Below, piece after piece: positions 1 to 7,030 of a DNA stretch of 7,840 nucleotides. Within the stretch, counting starts at the first letter, position 1. Every line of letters begins with the position of its first letter. The stretch is taken from assembly GCA_038233815.1 (NCBI GenBank), contig JBBSVE010000138.1, forward strand, positions 1-7,840, given 5' to 3'. The notes under the pieces are model-generated. The model saw only the letters and a program-made list of their open reading frames with translations, searched no databases and was not told the origin of the DNA. This DNA comes from JBBSVE01 sp038233815 (GTDB lineage Bacteria; Pseudomonadota; Alphaproteobacteria; Rhodobacterales; Rhodobacteraceae). Both the position numbers and the translations under genes were made by a program.

Positions 1-878
1 CCGAGGCGCAGGGCACCGACCCACGCCACGGCCTTTTCGACGAAGGCGTCGTAGAGGCTCTCGTGCACATAGATCCGCTCGATCCCGCAGCAGCACTGGC
101 CCGCGTTGAACATCGCGCCGTCCATCAGCCCGTCGACCGCCGCCGAAAGGTCCGCGTCGGCCCGCACATAGCCCGGATCCTTGCCGCCAAGCTCCAGCCC
201 CATTGCGGTGAAGGTGCCGGCCGCCGCTGTCTCCATCGTGCGGCCCCCGGCGACGGAGCCGGTGAAGTTCACAAAATCGAAGCTGCGCGCCGCAATCAGC
301 GCCTCGGTCGTGGCGTGATCGAGGGTCAGGCACTGGAACACGTCGTCGGGGATGCCTGCGGCATGGAACGCATCCGCCAGCCGCTCACCCGCCAGCAGCG
401 TCTGGCTCGCGTGCTTCAGGATCACTGCATTGCCCGCGATCAGCGCGGGAACGAGCGTGTTGATCGCGGTCAGGAACGGATAGTTCCAAGGCGCCACGAC
501 CAGCACGACGCCCAAGGGCTCCCGCGCGATCATGCGGCGGGCGGTCGCGCTGTCTTCCACCATCACGGGGGCGAGCGCGTCGGCGGCGATCTTCGCCATG
601 TGGCCCGCACGCTCGTTGACGCCGCCCATCTCGCCGCCGTAGCGCACCGGGCGGCCCATCTGCCACGCCAGCTCCGGGACGATGTCGTCGTCCATCGCCG
701 TCAGCCGCGCGACGCCGTCCATCACGAGGGTAGTCCTTTCCTCCAGCGACCTCGCGCGCCAGTTCCCTTGCGCATGGCGCGCGCGGGCCACGGCGGCATC
801 CGCCTCCGGGCGGGTCAGGGGAATTCGTTCGGCGACGGTGGAGCCATCGACGGGGGAGATCAGGCGAATCGGGGGCAT
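1..878 (-). CDS. NAD(P)-dependent aldehyde dehydrogenase family protein (3' end cut by window edge)
   Basis: Oxidises an aldehyde to its acid with NAD(P)+, presumably in the cytoplasm. I translated the frame by hand from ATG 878-876; about 292 codons are present and the frame is still open at the left edge. Family members usually have about 455-490 residues, so roughly the C-terminal third is missing. Visible hallmarks in order: PWNYP at about residues 130-134 (cofactor and oxyanion region), Lys155 in the LKHAS segment, FTGS at 205-208, the general-base Glu229 in ELGGK, and the nucleophile Cys263 inside a CCC triplet in FNAGQCCCG. The start is chosen because GAGG lies 5 nt upstream and the protein then begins in register with family N-termini. 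It follows the glutamine-synthetase-like gene by 95 nt, suggesting it oxidises an aldehyde formed from a gamma-glutamylated amine, as PuuC does in putrescine catabolism. The family is certain; the substrate is not, and succinate-semialdehyde or betaine-aldehyde type substrates are also possible. Confidence 0.93.
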   Translation of the reverse strand, partial: MPPIRLISPVDGSTVAERIPLTRPEADAAVARARHAQGNWRARSLEERTTLVMDGVARLTAMDDDIVPELAWQMGRPVRYGGEMGGVNERAGHMAKIAADALAPVMVEDSATARRMIAREPLGVVLVVAPWNYPFLTAINTLVPALIAGNAVILKHASQTLLAGERLADAFHAAGIPDDVFQCLTLDHATTEALIAARSFDFVNFTGSVAGGRTMETAAAGTFTAMGLELGGKDPGYVRADADLSAAVDGLMDGAMFNAGQCCCGIERIYVHESLYDAFVEKAVAWVGALRL

Positions 879-883
879 CGGGG

Positions 884-887
884 CCTC
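884..887 (-). promoter_or_regulatory. Ribosome binding site of the aldehyde dehydrogenase
   Basis: GAGG on the minus strand, 5 nt before the ATG at 878-876. It favours this start over the out-of-frame ATG at 889-887, which overlaps the GAGG itself and has no purine-rich stretch upstream. Confidence 0.55.
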
Positions 888-936
888 ATGTGGGGACGGC
901 GGGCGATCGTGGCGCTCTCAAGGGCAAATGTCTGCA

Positions 937-966
937 CCCCGGCCCCGCCGATGGCAATGGCCGGGG
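937..966 (-). other. GC-rich inverted repeat between the ligase and aldehyde dehydrogenase genes
   Basis: Perfect 8-bp inverted repeat, CCCCGGCC at 937-944 and GGCCGGGG at 959-966, all G-C pairs with a 14-nt loop, starting 7 nt after the glutamine-synthetase-like stop. Read in the direction of transcription it is not followed at once by a run of U; only a short TTT appears about 8 nt later. It could slow or partly stop transcription, protect the upstream mRNA 3' end, or mean nothing in such GC-rich DNA. The rest of the 95-nt gap shows no promoter I can recognise. Confidence 0.35.
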
Positions 967-973
967 GCGCGCG

Positions 974-2353
974 TCATGCCCGCTCGAACAGGCGGTTGAC
1001 CTCGAAATCGGTGACGACGCGGTCATGCTCGGCCACCTCCCACCGGAAGGCGTGGTGGTAATGGTCCACCACCGCGTCGCCGAACGCCCGCCGGAGCATG
1101 GGCGAGCCCGACATCCGCGACGTGGCATCGGCGAGCGTCGGGGGCAGGGCGGGGGATGCATCGGCCTTGTAGACGTCGCCCGAGGCTTCCGGCTCCAGTG
1201 GCAGCTTGCCCTCGATCCCCTCCAGCCCCGCGGCCAGCAGCGCCGCCATGGCGAGATAGGGGTTGAGGTCCGCCCCCCCGATCCGGCACTCGACCCGGAT
1301 CGCCTTGCTGTCCGCGCCGCAAACGCGGAACCCCGCCGTGCGGTTGTCGCACGACCAGACCGCGCGGGTCGGCGCGAACATACCCTTGGTGAAACGCTTG
1401 TAGCTGTTCACGTTGGGGGCGAGGAAGGCCGTAATCTCCCCCGCATGGGCAAGCTGTCCGGCGAGGAAATGCTCCATCACCGCAGACATGCCGTGGGTCC
1501 CCTTTTTCGCATGGAACGCAGGCTTGTCATCCTCCCAGAGGCTCTGGTGGACGTGGGAGGAGGAGCCCGCGCGGCGGTGGTTGTATTTCGCCATGAAGGT
1601 GACGGAGCGGCCGGCGGCAAAGGCGATCTCCTTCACGGCGGTCTTGGTGATCACATGGTTGTCGGCGGTCTCCAGCGCTTCGGCGTAGCGGATGTTGATT
1701 TCCTCCTGTCCCGCGTCAGCCTCGCCCTTGGAACATTCGACGGGCACGCCGGCGCCGTAAAGCCCGTTGCGGACGGCGCGCATCACGTCCTCTTCCTTGG
1801 TGGTCTGGAAGATCTGGTAATCCTCGTTATGGCCGGAGATCGCGCGCAGGTCGCGGATGCCGCCGTGGCGCTGGAGGTCGTCGCGCAGGCCGTCGTAACT
1901 GTTCTGGAACAGGTAGAACTCCAGCTCCGTCGCCATCATCGGCACGTAACCCAGCTTTTTCGCGCGCGCGATCTGGCCCTTCAGGATCGCGCGGGGGGAA
2001 TGGGGGACCGGGTCGCGCGTGTGGTGGTCGAGAAGATCGCAGAGCACGAGCGCGGTCTTGGGCAGCCACGGAACGAGGCGCAGGGTGTCCGCATCCGGCT
2101 TCATCACGAAATCGCCGTAGCCCGCTTCCCATGAGGTGGAGCGGTAGCCCTGCACCGTCGCCATCTCGATGTCGGTGGCGATGAGGTAGTTGCAGCAATG
2201 CGTCTCCTCGTGACCGCTTTCGAGGTAGTTGGAGACATGGAACCGTTTGCCGATGAGCCGTCCCTGCATGTCCACCGCCGCCACGACCACGGTGTCGATC
2301 TCCTCCGCCTTTGCGGCTTTCGCAAGATCGTCCATCGAGAGGTTTCCGGCCAT
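974..2353 (-). CDS. Glutamine synthetase family protein, probable gamma-glutamyl-amine ligase
   Basis: A 459-residue cytoplasmic ATP-dependent ligase of the glutamine synthetase fold. Fold hallmarks in order: metal-binding Glu143/Glu145 in ELEFYLF, Glu211 and Glu218 in GEADAGQEEI, the nucleotide-site stretch GSSSHVHQSLW at 263-273 (His267, His269), NSYKR at 316-320, substrate-site Arg338/Arg343 in DNRTAGFR, and Glu355/Arg357 in VECRIGGADLNPYL. A Tyr at 395 lies where enterobacterial GlnA has its adenylylated tyrosine, but the context (VYKADAS) is unlike NLYDLP, so control by adenylylation is doubtful. The sequence resembles gamma-glutamylpolyamine, gamma-glutamylethanolamide and isopropylamide ligases (PuuA, Streptomyces GlnA3/GlnA4, IpuC) more than GlnA or GlnT. 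I infer that it joins glutamate to an amine for breakdown, consistent with the aldehyde dehydrogenase downstream. The start ATG 2353-2351 follows AAGGA at 6 nt; the frame is open much further upstream, but that part runs antisense-free through ghrA in another frame and is not coding. A gamma-glutamylmethylamide synthetase is a less likely alternative. Confidence 0.9.
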   Translation of the reverse strand: MAGNLSMDDLAKAAKAEEIDTVVVAAVDMQGRLIGKRFHVSNYLESGHEETHCCNYLIATDIEMATVQGYRSTSWEAGYGDFVMKPDADTLRLVPWLPKTALVLCDLLDHHTRDPVPHSPRAILKGQIARAKKLGYVPMMATELEFYLFQNSYDGLRDDLQRHGGIRDLRAISGHNEDYQIFQTTKEEDVMRAVRNGLYGAGVPVECSKGEADAGQEEINIRYAEALETADNHVITKTAVKEIAFAAGRSVTFMAKYNHRRAGSSSHVHQSLWEDDKPAFHAKKGTHGMSAVMEHFLAGQLAHAGEITAFLAPNVNSYKRFTKGMFAPTRAVWSCDNRTAGFRVCGADSKAIRVECRIGGADLNPYLAMAALLAAGLEGIEGKLPLEPEASGDVYKADASPALPPTLADATSRMSGSPMLRRAFGDAVVDHYHHAFRWEVAEHDRVVTDFEVNRLFERA

Positions 2354-2359
2354 GTCCTG

Positions 2360-2364
2360 TCCTT
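2360..2364 (-). promoter_or_regulatory. Ribosome binding site of the glutamine-synthetase-like gene
   Basis: AAGGA (within AAAAGGA) on the minus strand, 6 nt before ATG 2353-2351. It is the clearest Shine-Dalgarno sequence in the window and sets the start at residue MAGN rather than at the in-frame Met seven codons in or at any point in the long open upstream extension. Confidence 0.7.
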
Positions 2365-2403
2365 TTCGTCCGATCCGCACCGGGTCCGGCGGCAAGGCTA
2401 GCC

Positions 2404-2433
2404 CGCCCGGAGGGATCGCGCCAGCCCCGGGCG
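2404..2433 (-). other. Inverted repeat just after the ghrA stop codon
   Basis: CGCCCGG at 2404-2410 pairs with CCGGGCG at 2427-2433 (7 bp, 16-nt loop), beginning directly after the ghrA TGA. There is no U-tract after the stem in the direction of transcription. It may be a weak terminator or mRNA 3'-end stabiliser separating the shape/ghrA unit from the ligase gene, or chance in GC-rich DNA. The other roughly 50 nt of the gap show no recognisable -35/-10 promoter, only the ribosome binding site. Confidence 0.3.
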
Positions 2434-3372
2434 TCAGTAGCCCCGCGCCCGGTCGACAAGGTGGAGGAACGGGGCCCCCGCCTCTCCGCGCCGGACATTC
2501 TCCGCCACCACGCGGGCGGCGCTTTCTGGGCGCGTCTCGGCCGCGATATGGGGGGTGACGGTGACGCGGGGGTGGGACCAGAACGGATGATCGGGGGGCA
2601 GCGGCTCGGTGCGGAACACGTCGAGCGTCGCATGCCCGACATGGCCCCGGTCGAGCGCCGCGAGCAGCGCCTCGTCGTCGATCAGATGTCCGCGCCCGGG
2701 GTTGAGGATCACGGCACCTTCGGGCAGCCAGCCGATCCGGCGGGCGTCCAGAAGGTTCTCCGTCTCCGCCGTTTTGGGAAGCAACAGCACGACGATCTGC
2801 GCGGAGCGGAGCGCCGCCTCCAGCCCTTCGTCGCCCGAGAGGGTGGGGAGGCCGGCCAGATGTTTCGCCGTCCGGCTCCACCCCGTCACGGGAAAGCCAA
2901 GCCCCTGCAGGACCCGCGCCGCCGCCTGTCCAAGCTCCCCCATGCCGAGGATGCTGACGGGGCGTTCGCGCGCGATGGGCGGGCAGACGGCATCCCACCG
3001 ATGCGCGGGGTTCACGATATGGCGGTCCATGCCCAGATGATGGCGCAAGGTATGGCCCGCGACCCATTCCACCATCCCGGCGGTGAGGTCGGGGTCGACC
3101 ATCCGGCACAGTGGCTGCGTCAGGCTCTCGTTGTCCACGATCCGTTCCACCCCGGCCCAGAGGCTGAGGACCGCCTTGCAACGGGTGAAGGGGGCGAAAT
3201 CCGTGACCCGGCTGCCCGGCGCGAAGATGATGTAGTCGACGGCGGCGGGATCGGGACAGTCGGGCGAGACGCGGGCAAGGATGTCGGCTGCGGCCAGCGC
3301 CTCGGCCAACGGCGTCTCATAGTGGTGCCAGCGTTCGGCCCCGGCGGCGAACCAGATCAGAGGTCCCGCCAT
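2434..3372 (-). CDS. ghrA: Glyoxylate/hydroxypyruvate reductase A (D-2-hydroxyacid dehydrogenase family)
   Basis: Reduces glyoxylate to glycolate and hydroxypyruvate to D-glycerate with NADPH in the cytoplasm. The protein has 312 residues, the same length as E. coli GhrA, and ends in VDRARGY exactly as GhrA does. Visible features: a Rossmann nucleotide-binding motif GMGELG at 143-148, followed by WSRT at 165-168, whose Arg fits an NADPH preference; substrate/catalytic Arg227 in NPGRGH; Glu256 in DVFRTEPLPP; and proton-donor His275 in TPHIAAETRP. These catalytic positions match the order and spacing of the GhrA subfamily. The usual N-x-A-R-G around the catalytic Arg reads N-P-G-R-G here, a mild variation. 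The ATG at 3372-3370 begins one nucleotide after the rodA TGA; a longer reading of the frame would run inside rodA and lacks family similarity. No strong Shine-Dalgarno is seen, so translation probably depends on coupling to rodA. Confidence 0.93.
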   Translation of the reverse strand: MAGPLIWFAAGAERWHHYETPLAEALAAADILARVSPDCPDPAAVDYIIFAPGSRVTDFAPFTRCKAVLSLWAGVERIVDNESLTQPLCRMVDPDLTAGMVEWVAGHTLRHHLGMDRHIVNPAHRWDAVCPPIARERPVSILGMGELGQAAARVLQGLGFPVTGWSRTAKHLAGLPTLSGDEGLEAALRSAQIVVLLLPKTAETENLLDARRIGWLPEGAVILNPGRGHLIDDEALLAALDRGHVGHATLDVFRTEPLPPDHPFWSHPRVTVTPHIAAETRPESAARVVAENVRRGEAGAPFLHLVDRARGY

Positions 3373-3373
3373 C

Positions 3374-4513
3374 TCAGCGCAACCTGTGGACATGGGCGGA
3401 CTGCACGATCCCGAAGGCCGCGAGCAGCACCAGCATCGACGACCCGCCATAGGACACCAGCGGCAGCGGCACGCCCACGACGGGGGCAAGGCCCGTCACC
3501 ATCATCATGTTGACCGCAAAGTAGAAGAAGAAAGTGGCCGCGATCCCCAGGGTCACGAGGCTCGCGAAGCGGTCCTTGTTGCGGATCGCGGAGGAGATGC
3601 AGAAGGCGAGCACCAGAGCATAGAGGATCAGGAGCGAGAAGCCGCCGAGAAAGCCGAACTCCTCCGCCAGTGTGGTGAAGATGAAATCGGTGTGCTTTTC
3701 GGGCAAGAAGTTCAGCCGGCTTTGCGTGCCCTGCATGAAGCCGCGCCCGGACCAGCCGCCCGACCCCAGCGCTATCTTCGCCTGCGTGATATGGTAGCCC
3801 GCGCCCAAGGGGTCCGAGCCCGGATCGAGAAACGTGTCGATCCGCTTGAACTGGTATTCCTTGATGAGCTGCCAGGCCGTCCCCCGCGACGCCAGCACGG
3901 TGGAGACGAGCCCCACCCCGGCCCCGATCACCACCGCGAAATAGATCCACGAGACACCCGCGCAGAACATCACCACCGCCCCCCCGCCCATCAGCAGAAT
4001 CGCGGTGCCGAGATCGGGCTGGCCCAGCACGAGGCCGGTCGGGATCAGGATGAAGAGGACCGGCACCAGCACCCAGAAGGGCCGCGAGACGCGGCGGATG
4101 TCGAGCCAGTCGTAATAGGCGGCCAACAGCATCACCAGCGCGACCTTGGACAGTTCGGACGGTTGGAGGCGCAGGGGTCCGATCTCGATCCAGCGCTGCG
4201 CGCCCATGCCGACGGAGCCCATGACCTCCGTCGCCAGCAGCAGCAGGACGGAGACGATGTAGGCCAGCCCCGCCATGTTGCGCCAGAACCAGATCGGCAC
4301 GAAGGCGATGATGAACATGCCCACCATGCCCGCGACGAAGCGCTGCATCTGCGGCTCCGCCCAGACATCGAGCCTGCCGCCCGCGACCGAATAGAGCATC
4401 AGGAACCCGACCGACGCGATGGCGATCAGCAGGACCACGAGCGCCCAGTTGATGTAGAGGAACTTCGACGCGCCCGTGGGTGCGGTCTTGACCCGGTATT
4501 CGAGAAAGCTCAT
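3374..4513 (-). CDS. rodA: Rod shape-determining protein RodA (SEDS peptidoglycan glycosyltransferase)
   Basis: Polymerises lipid II into glycan strands for side-wall synthesis, as partner of PBP2 in the inner membrane. The 379-residue protein is almost all hydrophobic, with about ten membrane segments (roughly 20-42, 57-77, 82-100, 123-135, 146-162, 167-185, 188-207, 284-307, 318-340, 350-372). SEDS signature stretches are all present: GAQRWIEIG followed by QPSELSK (104-123), QPDLGTA (165-171), GAGYHITQAKIALGSGG (237-253), LPEKHTDFIF (270-279) and PVVGVPLPLVSYGGSSM (344-360). Asp276 in HTDF corresponds to the essential catalytic aspartate of RodA (Asp262 in E. coli). The large loop between 208 and 283 is the periplasmic one. 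The start ATG 4513-4511 is 40 nt after the mrdA stop; upstream there is only a weak GGCGG. Being encoded beside mrdA distinguishes it from the division homologue FtsW. Confidence 0.97.
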   Translation of the reverse strand: MSFLEYRVKTAPTGASKFLYINWALVVLLIAIASVGFLMLYSVAGGRLDVWAEPQMQRFVAGMVGMFIIAFVPIWFWRNMAGLAYIVSVLLLLATEVMGSVGMGAQRWIEIGPLRLQPSELSKVALVMLLAAYYDWLDIRRVSRPFWVLVPVLFILIPTGLVLGQPDLGTAILLMGGGAVVMFCAGVSWIYFAVVIGAGVGLVSTVLASRGTAWQLIKEYQFKRIDTFLDPGSDPLGAGYHITQAKIALGSGGWSGRGFMQGTQSRLNFLPEKHTDFIFTTLAEEFGFLGGFSLLILYALVLAFCISSAIRNKDRFASLVTLGIAATFFFYFAVNMMMVTGLAPVVGVPLPLVSYGGSSMLVLLAAFGIVQSAHVHRLR

Positions 4514-4553
4514 TCGCGCGGCCCGCCACGGACCGGATGCACCGCCACGCCCG

Positions 4554-6494
4554 TCATGCGCGCGACACGCCCGGCGCCTTGCCGTCGGGATCGCGCAGTT
4601 GCATCCCCTTCTGCTGCGTCTCGATCCGGTTCCTCTGCGACGCGGGGTAGGCCGAGAGCGGCGGCATCCCGGTGCTCATCGCGCGCAGCAGCAGGTCGCG
4701 CCCGATCGGGCCCGCAACCGTTGAGCCGCCGCCGCCATGCTCCACCACCACGGCGGCCGCATAGCGCGGTGCGTCATAGGGCGCGTAACAGACGAAAAGC
4801 GCGTGATCGCGTCGCTTCCATGGCAGGCTGTCGTTCGAGGACACGCCCCGCGCCCGCTCGGCCATGGAGATGTTCCTGACCTGGCTGGTGCCGGACTTGC
4901 CCGCCATACGCATCGCAGGGTCTTCGATGCGGGCCGACCGGCCGGTGCCATGCGCGCCGTTCACCACCGCGATCATGCCGCCCCGCGCCGCGCGCAGGTT
5001 GGCAGGCGAAAGGCCAAGCGCCGGCGCCTCCGTCACCGCGACGGGCTGATTGTCGATCATGCGCACCAGCCTCGGCGTCACCGCGCGCCCGCTGGCGATC
5101 CGCGCCGTCATCACCGCAAGTTGCAGCGGCGAGGCCAGCACATAGCCCTGACCGATGGCTGCGTTCACCGTGTCGCCGATGCGCCACTGCTGCTTGTAAC
5201 GATCCTGTTTCCACGCCTTGTCCGGCATCAACCCTTCGGTGATCGCCGACATCGGCAGGTCGTGGCGGATGCCCAGACCGAAACGACGTCCCATCTCCGC
5301 GATCTTGTCGATGCCGACCTTCATCGCGACATCGTAGAAATAGACGTCGCAGCTTTCCTCGAGCCCGCGATCAAACGTGACGCGGCCATGGCCGCCGCGC
5401 TTCCAGCAGTGGAACTTGCGCCCCCCCACGTCATAATAGCCGGGACAGTAGACCGGCGTTTCGGTGGTGATGACGCCCGCCTCCAGCGCCGCGAGCCCCG
5501 TCATCATCTTGAAGGTGGAGCCGGGCGGATAGGCACCCTGCACCGCCTTGTCGGCAAGCGGACGATGGTCGTTGCCCGTCAGCGTCTCGTAATCGGTGTA
5601 GGAGATGCCCCGCACAAAGAGGTTCGGATCGAACGACGGTGCCGAGCCACAGCCGATGATGTCGCCGGTCACGACATCCATCACGACGGCGGCGGCGCTG
5701 TCGTCGCCGAGCCGGACCTGAAGATAGTTCTGCACGTCCGCGTCGATCGTCAGATGCACGTCGCTGCCGGCCTGACCCTCCTCGCGCCCAAGCTCGCGCA
5801 TCACCCGCCCGACGGAGTTCACCTCGACCCGCCGGTTGCCGGCCGTGCCGCGCAGCGCATCCTCCATCCACGTCTCCACCCCGATCTTGCCGATCTGGAA
5901 CTTCGGCGTCTGGAGCAAAGGGTCGGGGGTTTCGAGCTTGGCCAGATCGGCGTCGCTGACCGGGCCCACGTAGCCCACGACATGCGCGAAATCGGTATCG
6001 CGCGGGTAGATCCGGCTGAGGCCCACCTCCGGCGACACGCCGGGCAGGGCGGGGGCGTTGATCCCGACCTTGGAAACATCATCCCACGACATCCGGTCGG
6101 CCACGATGATCGGCAGCGGGCTGCGCTTTTTCGCTTCCTTCAGCGCGCGATCCATATCCTCGGGCGGGATCGTCATGATCTCGGTCAGCTTGGCCAGAAG
6201 ATCGTCCACGTCGCCCGCATCGTCGCGGCTGATGACCACGCGGTAGTTCTGCTCGTTGCCCGCGATGAGCTTGCCGTTGCGGTCGAGGATCAGGCCGCGC
6301 GTGGGCGGGATCAGCCGGATCGAGATGCGGTTGTCTTCGGCCAGCAGGCGGAACTCGTCGGCCTGCTCGACCTGCATGTGGCGCATCCGGGCGCCGAGCA
6401 CCGCCACCACCGCGGCCATCGACCCGCCCATGAAGAGGGCGCGGCGCGTGATCTTCGCGGCGGAGTCGTCTGTATCGCGGGCGGATCGCCTCAT
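4554..6494 (-). CDS. mrdA: Penicillin-binding protein 2, elongation-specific transpeptidase
   Basis: Class B penicillin-binding protein that cross-links new peptidoglycan during side-wall growth and activates RodA; the target of mecillinam in E. coli. The protein has 646 residues (E. coli about 633). A short basic cytoplasmic N-terminus is followed by one membrane anchor at about 19-36, then the pedestal domain with the conserved PPTRGLILDRNG at 63-74. The transpeptidase domain carries all three active-site motifs: Ser326 in GSTFK (Lys329), SCD at 381-383, and KSGT at 533-536. Cys350, Cys363, His369 and Cys382 are placed like the zinc ligands reported for Acinetobacter PBP2. A charged tail of about 30 residues closes the protein. 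The ATG at 6494-6492 overlaps the mreD stop (ATGA), and GGGGAG lies 6 nt upstream, so the start is well supported. Neighbouring rodA and mreCD confirm PBP2 rather than the division-specific FtsI. Confidence 0.97.
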   Translation of the reverse strand: MRRSARDTDDSAAKITRRALFMGGSMAAVVAVLGARMRHMQVEQADEFRLLAEDNRISIRLIPPTRGLILDRNGKLIAGNEQNYRVVISRDDAGDVDDLLAKLTEIMTIPPEDMDRALKEAKKRSPLPIIVADRMSWDDVSKVGINAPALPGVSPEVGLSRIYPRDTDFAHVVGYVGPVSDADLAKLETPDPLLQTPKFQIGKIGVETWMEDALRGTAGNRRVEVNSVGRVMRELGREEGQAGSDVHLTIDADVQNYLQVRLGDDSAAAVVMDVVTGDIIGCGSAPSFDPNLFVRGISYTDYETLTGNDHRPLADKAVQGAYPPGSTFKMMTGLAALEAGVITTETPVYCPGYYDVGGRKFHCWKRGGHGRVTFDRGLEESCDVYFYDVAMKVGIDKIAEMGRRFGLGIRHDLPMSAITEGLMPDKAWKQDRYKQQWRIGDTVNAAIGQGYVLASPLQLAVMTARIASGRAVTPRLVRMIDNQPVAVTEAPALGLSPANLRAARGGMIAVVNGAHGTGRSARIEDPAMRMAGKSGTSQVRNISMAERARGVSSNDSLPWKRRDHALFVCYAPYDAPRYAAAVVVEHGGGGSTVAGPIGRDLLLRAMSTGMPPLSAYPASQRNRIETQQKGMQLRDPDGKAPGVSRA

Positions 6495-7030
6495 AGCCGT
6501 CTCCCCATGGCGTCAACCTCTCCCGGCGAGGGTTTGCGCAGGTTGATCGCGACGCGCAAGAGCATGACGACCACAGGATACATCAGGATCGACCCCACCG
6601 TCTGCGTCAAAACGTAGCCGAAGCCGGGCTGACCCAGAAACATCACGGCAAGCACCAGCCGGTTGGCCAGCATCATCGCCAGCATCACGGTGGATATGAG
6701 GAACCATTCGGCGGTGAACCCGATCTCCCGCGTCAGCGCGGAGCGGGAGCGCAGGAACTCGGTGCCGAGCACCACGATCGCGGTCCAGAGCCCGGGCGGG
6801 CGCATCAGGATCAGATCCTCGGCCAGCACCACGGCGGCAATCAGGCTGACGGGCAGGTGATCGGGCCGCTGAACGACCCACGCAAGCATGAGGCACAAAA
6901 GGAGGTCCGGGCCGGGCCATGTGCCCGCCGTCTCCCCCAGCGGCAGGATCCGCAGGAACAAGAGGATCAGCGCCAGCACCACGAACACGGCGCGGTAGAT
7001 CCAGACAGCGTTGCGGTGTCCATCAACCAC
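6491..7030 (-). CDS. mreD: Rod shape-determining protein MreD
   Basis: Small integral inner-membrane protein of the elongation complex that works with MreC to link MreB to RodA/PBP2. I place the start at GTG 7030-7028, giving 179 residues, the usual MreD length. It begins MVDGHRNAVW and then enters the first hydrophobic segment (about 12-29). Further membrane segments lie around 41-53, 60-78, 80-92, 108-131 and 138-162. The typical PGPDLLLC motif at 39-46 and the ending GEVDAMGRRL fit alphaproteobacterial MreD. The frame is open further upstream to 7102, but that extension lies inside mreC and is a basic, proline-rich shadow with no family likeness. The ATG at 7023-7021 is out of frame. The chosen start overlaps the mreC end by 8 nt, no Shine-Dalgarno is seen, and translation is probably coupled to mreC termination. 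The exact start is the least certain part. Confidence 0.9.
   Translation of the reverse strand: MVDGHRNAVWIYRAVFVVLALILLFLRILPLGETAGTWPGPDLLLCLMLAWVVQRPDHLPVSLIAAVVLAEDLILMRPPGLWTAIVVLGTEFLRSRSALTREIGFTAEWFLISTVMLAMMLANRLVLAVMFLGQPGFGYVLTQTVGSILMYPVVVMLLRVAINLRKPSPGEVDAMGRRL
6501..6506 (-). promoter_or_regulatory. Ribosome binding site of mrdA
   Basis: GGGGAG on the minus strand, inside the end of mreD, 6 nt before the mrdA ATG at 6494-6492. It gives mrdA its own ribosome entry in addition to coupling through the ATGA overlap. Confidence 0.6.

Noticed and set aside
860..889. Nine-codon out-of-frame ORF (ATG 889 to TGA 860) overlapping the aldehyde dehydrogenase start
   Set aside because: Its ATG has no ribosome binding site and overlaps the GAGG that serves the real start. 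Such mini-ORFs arise often by chance.
63..2134. Long plus-strand open frames over the aldehyde dehydrogenase and ligase genes (for example 63-1061 and 890-2134)
   Set aside because: They are Arg/His/Gly-rich translations antisense to clearly conserved genes, as expected where GC-rich third positions remove stop codons. No family motif is visible.
2354..3181. N-terminal extension of the ligase gene back to 3181 (735 codons in total)
   Set aside because: The extension lies in another frame over ghrA, is Arg/Pro/Gly-rich and matches no glutamine synthetase N-terminus. The ribosome binding site at 2360-2364 fixes the start at 2353.
3357..4529. A 390-codon minus-strand frame over rodA in a different register
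   Set aside because: It is a frame-shadow of rodA; all SEDS motifs are in the 3374-4513 frame.
4523..4549. Two copies of an 8-nt direct repeat (CCGCCACG on the plus strand, 4523-4530 and 4542-4549) in the mrdA-rodA gap
   Set aside because: Too short and too GC-rich to stand out from chance. The left copy at most supplies a weak GGCGG ribosome binding site for rodA.
2311..6617. Plus-strand open frames of 400-626 codons opposite ghrA, rodA and mrdA (2311-3513, 3386-4879, 4737-6617)
   Set aside because: Same antisense effect. The composition is dominated by R, H, D, Q and G, the frames have no credible membrane or catalytic motifs, and they lie opposite intact conserved genes.
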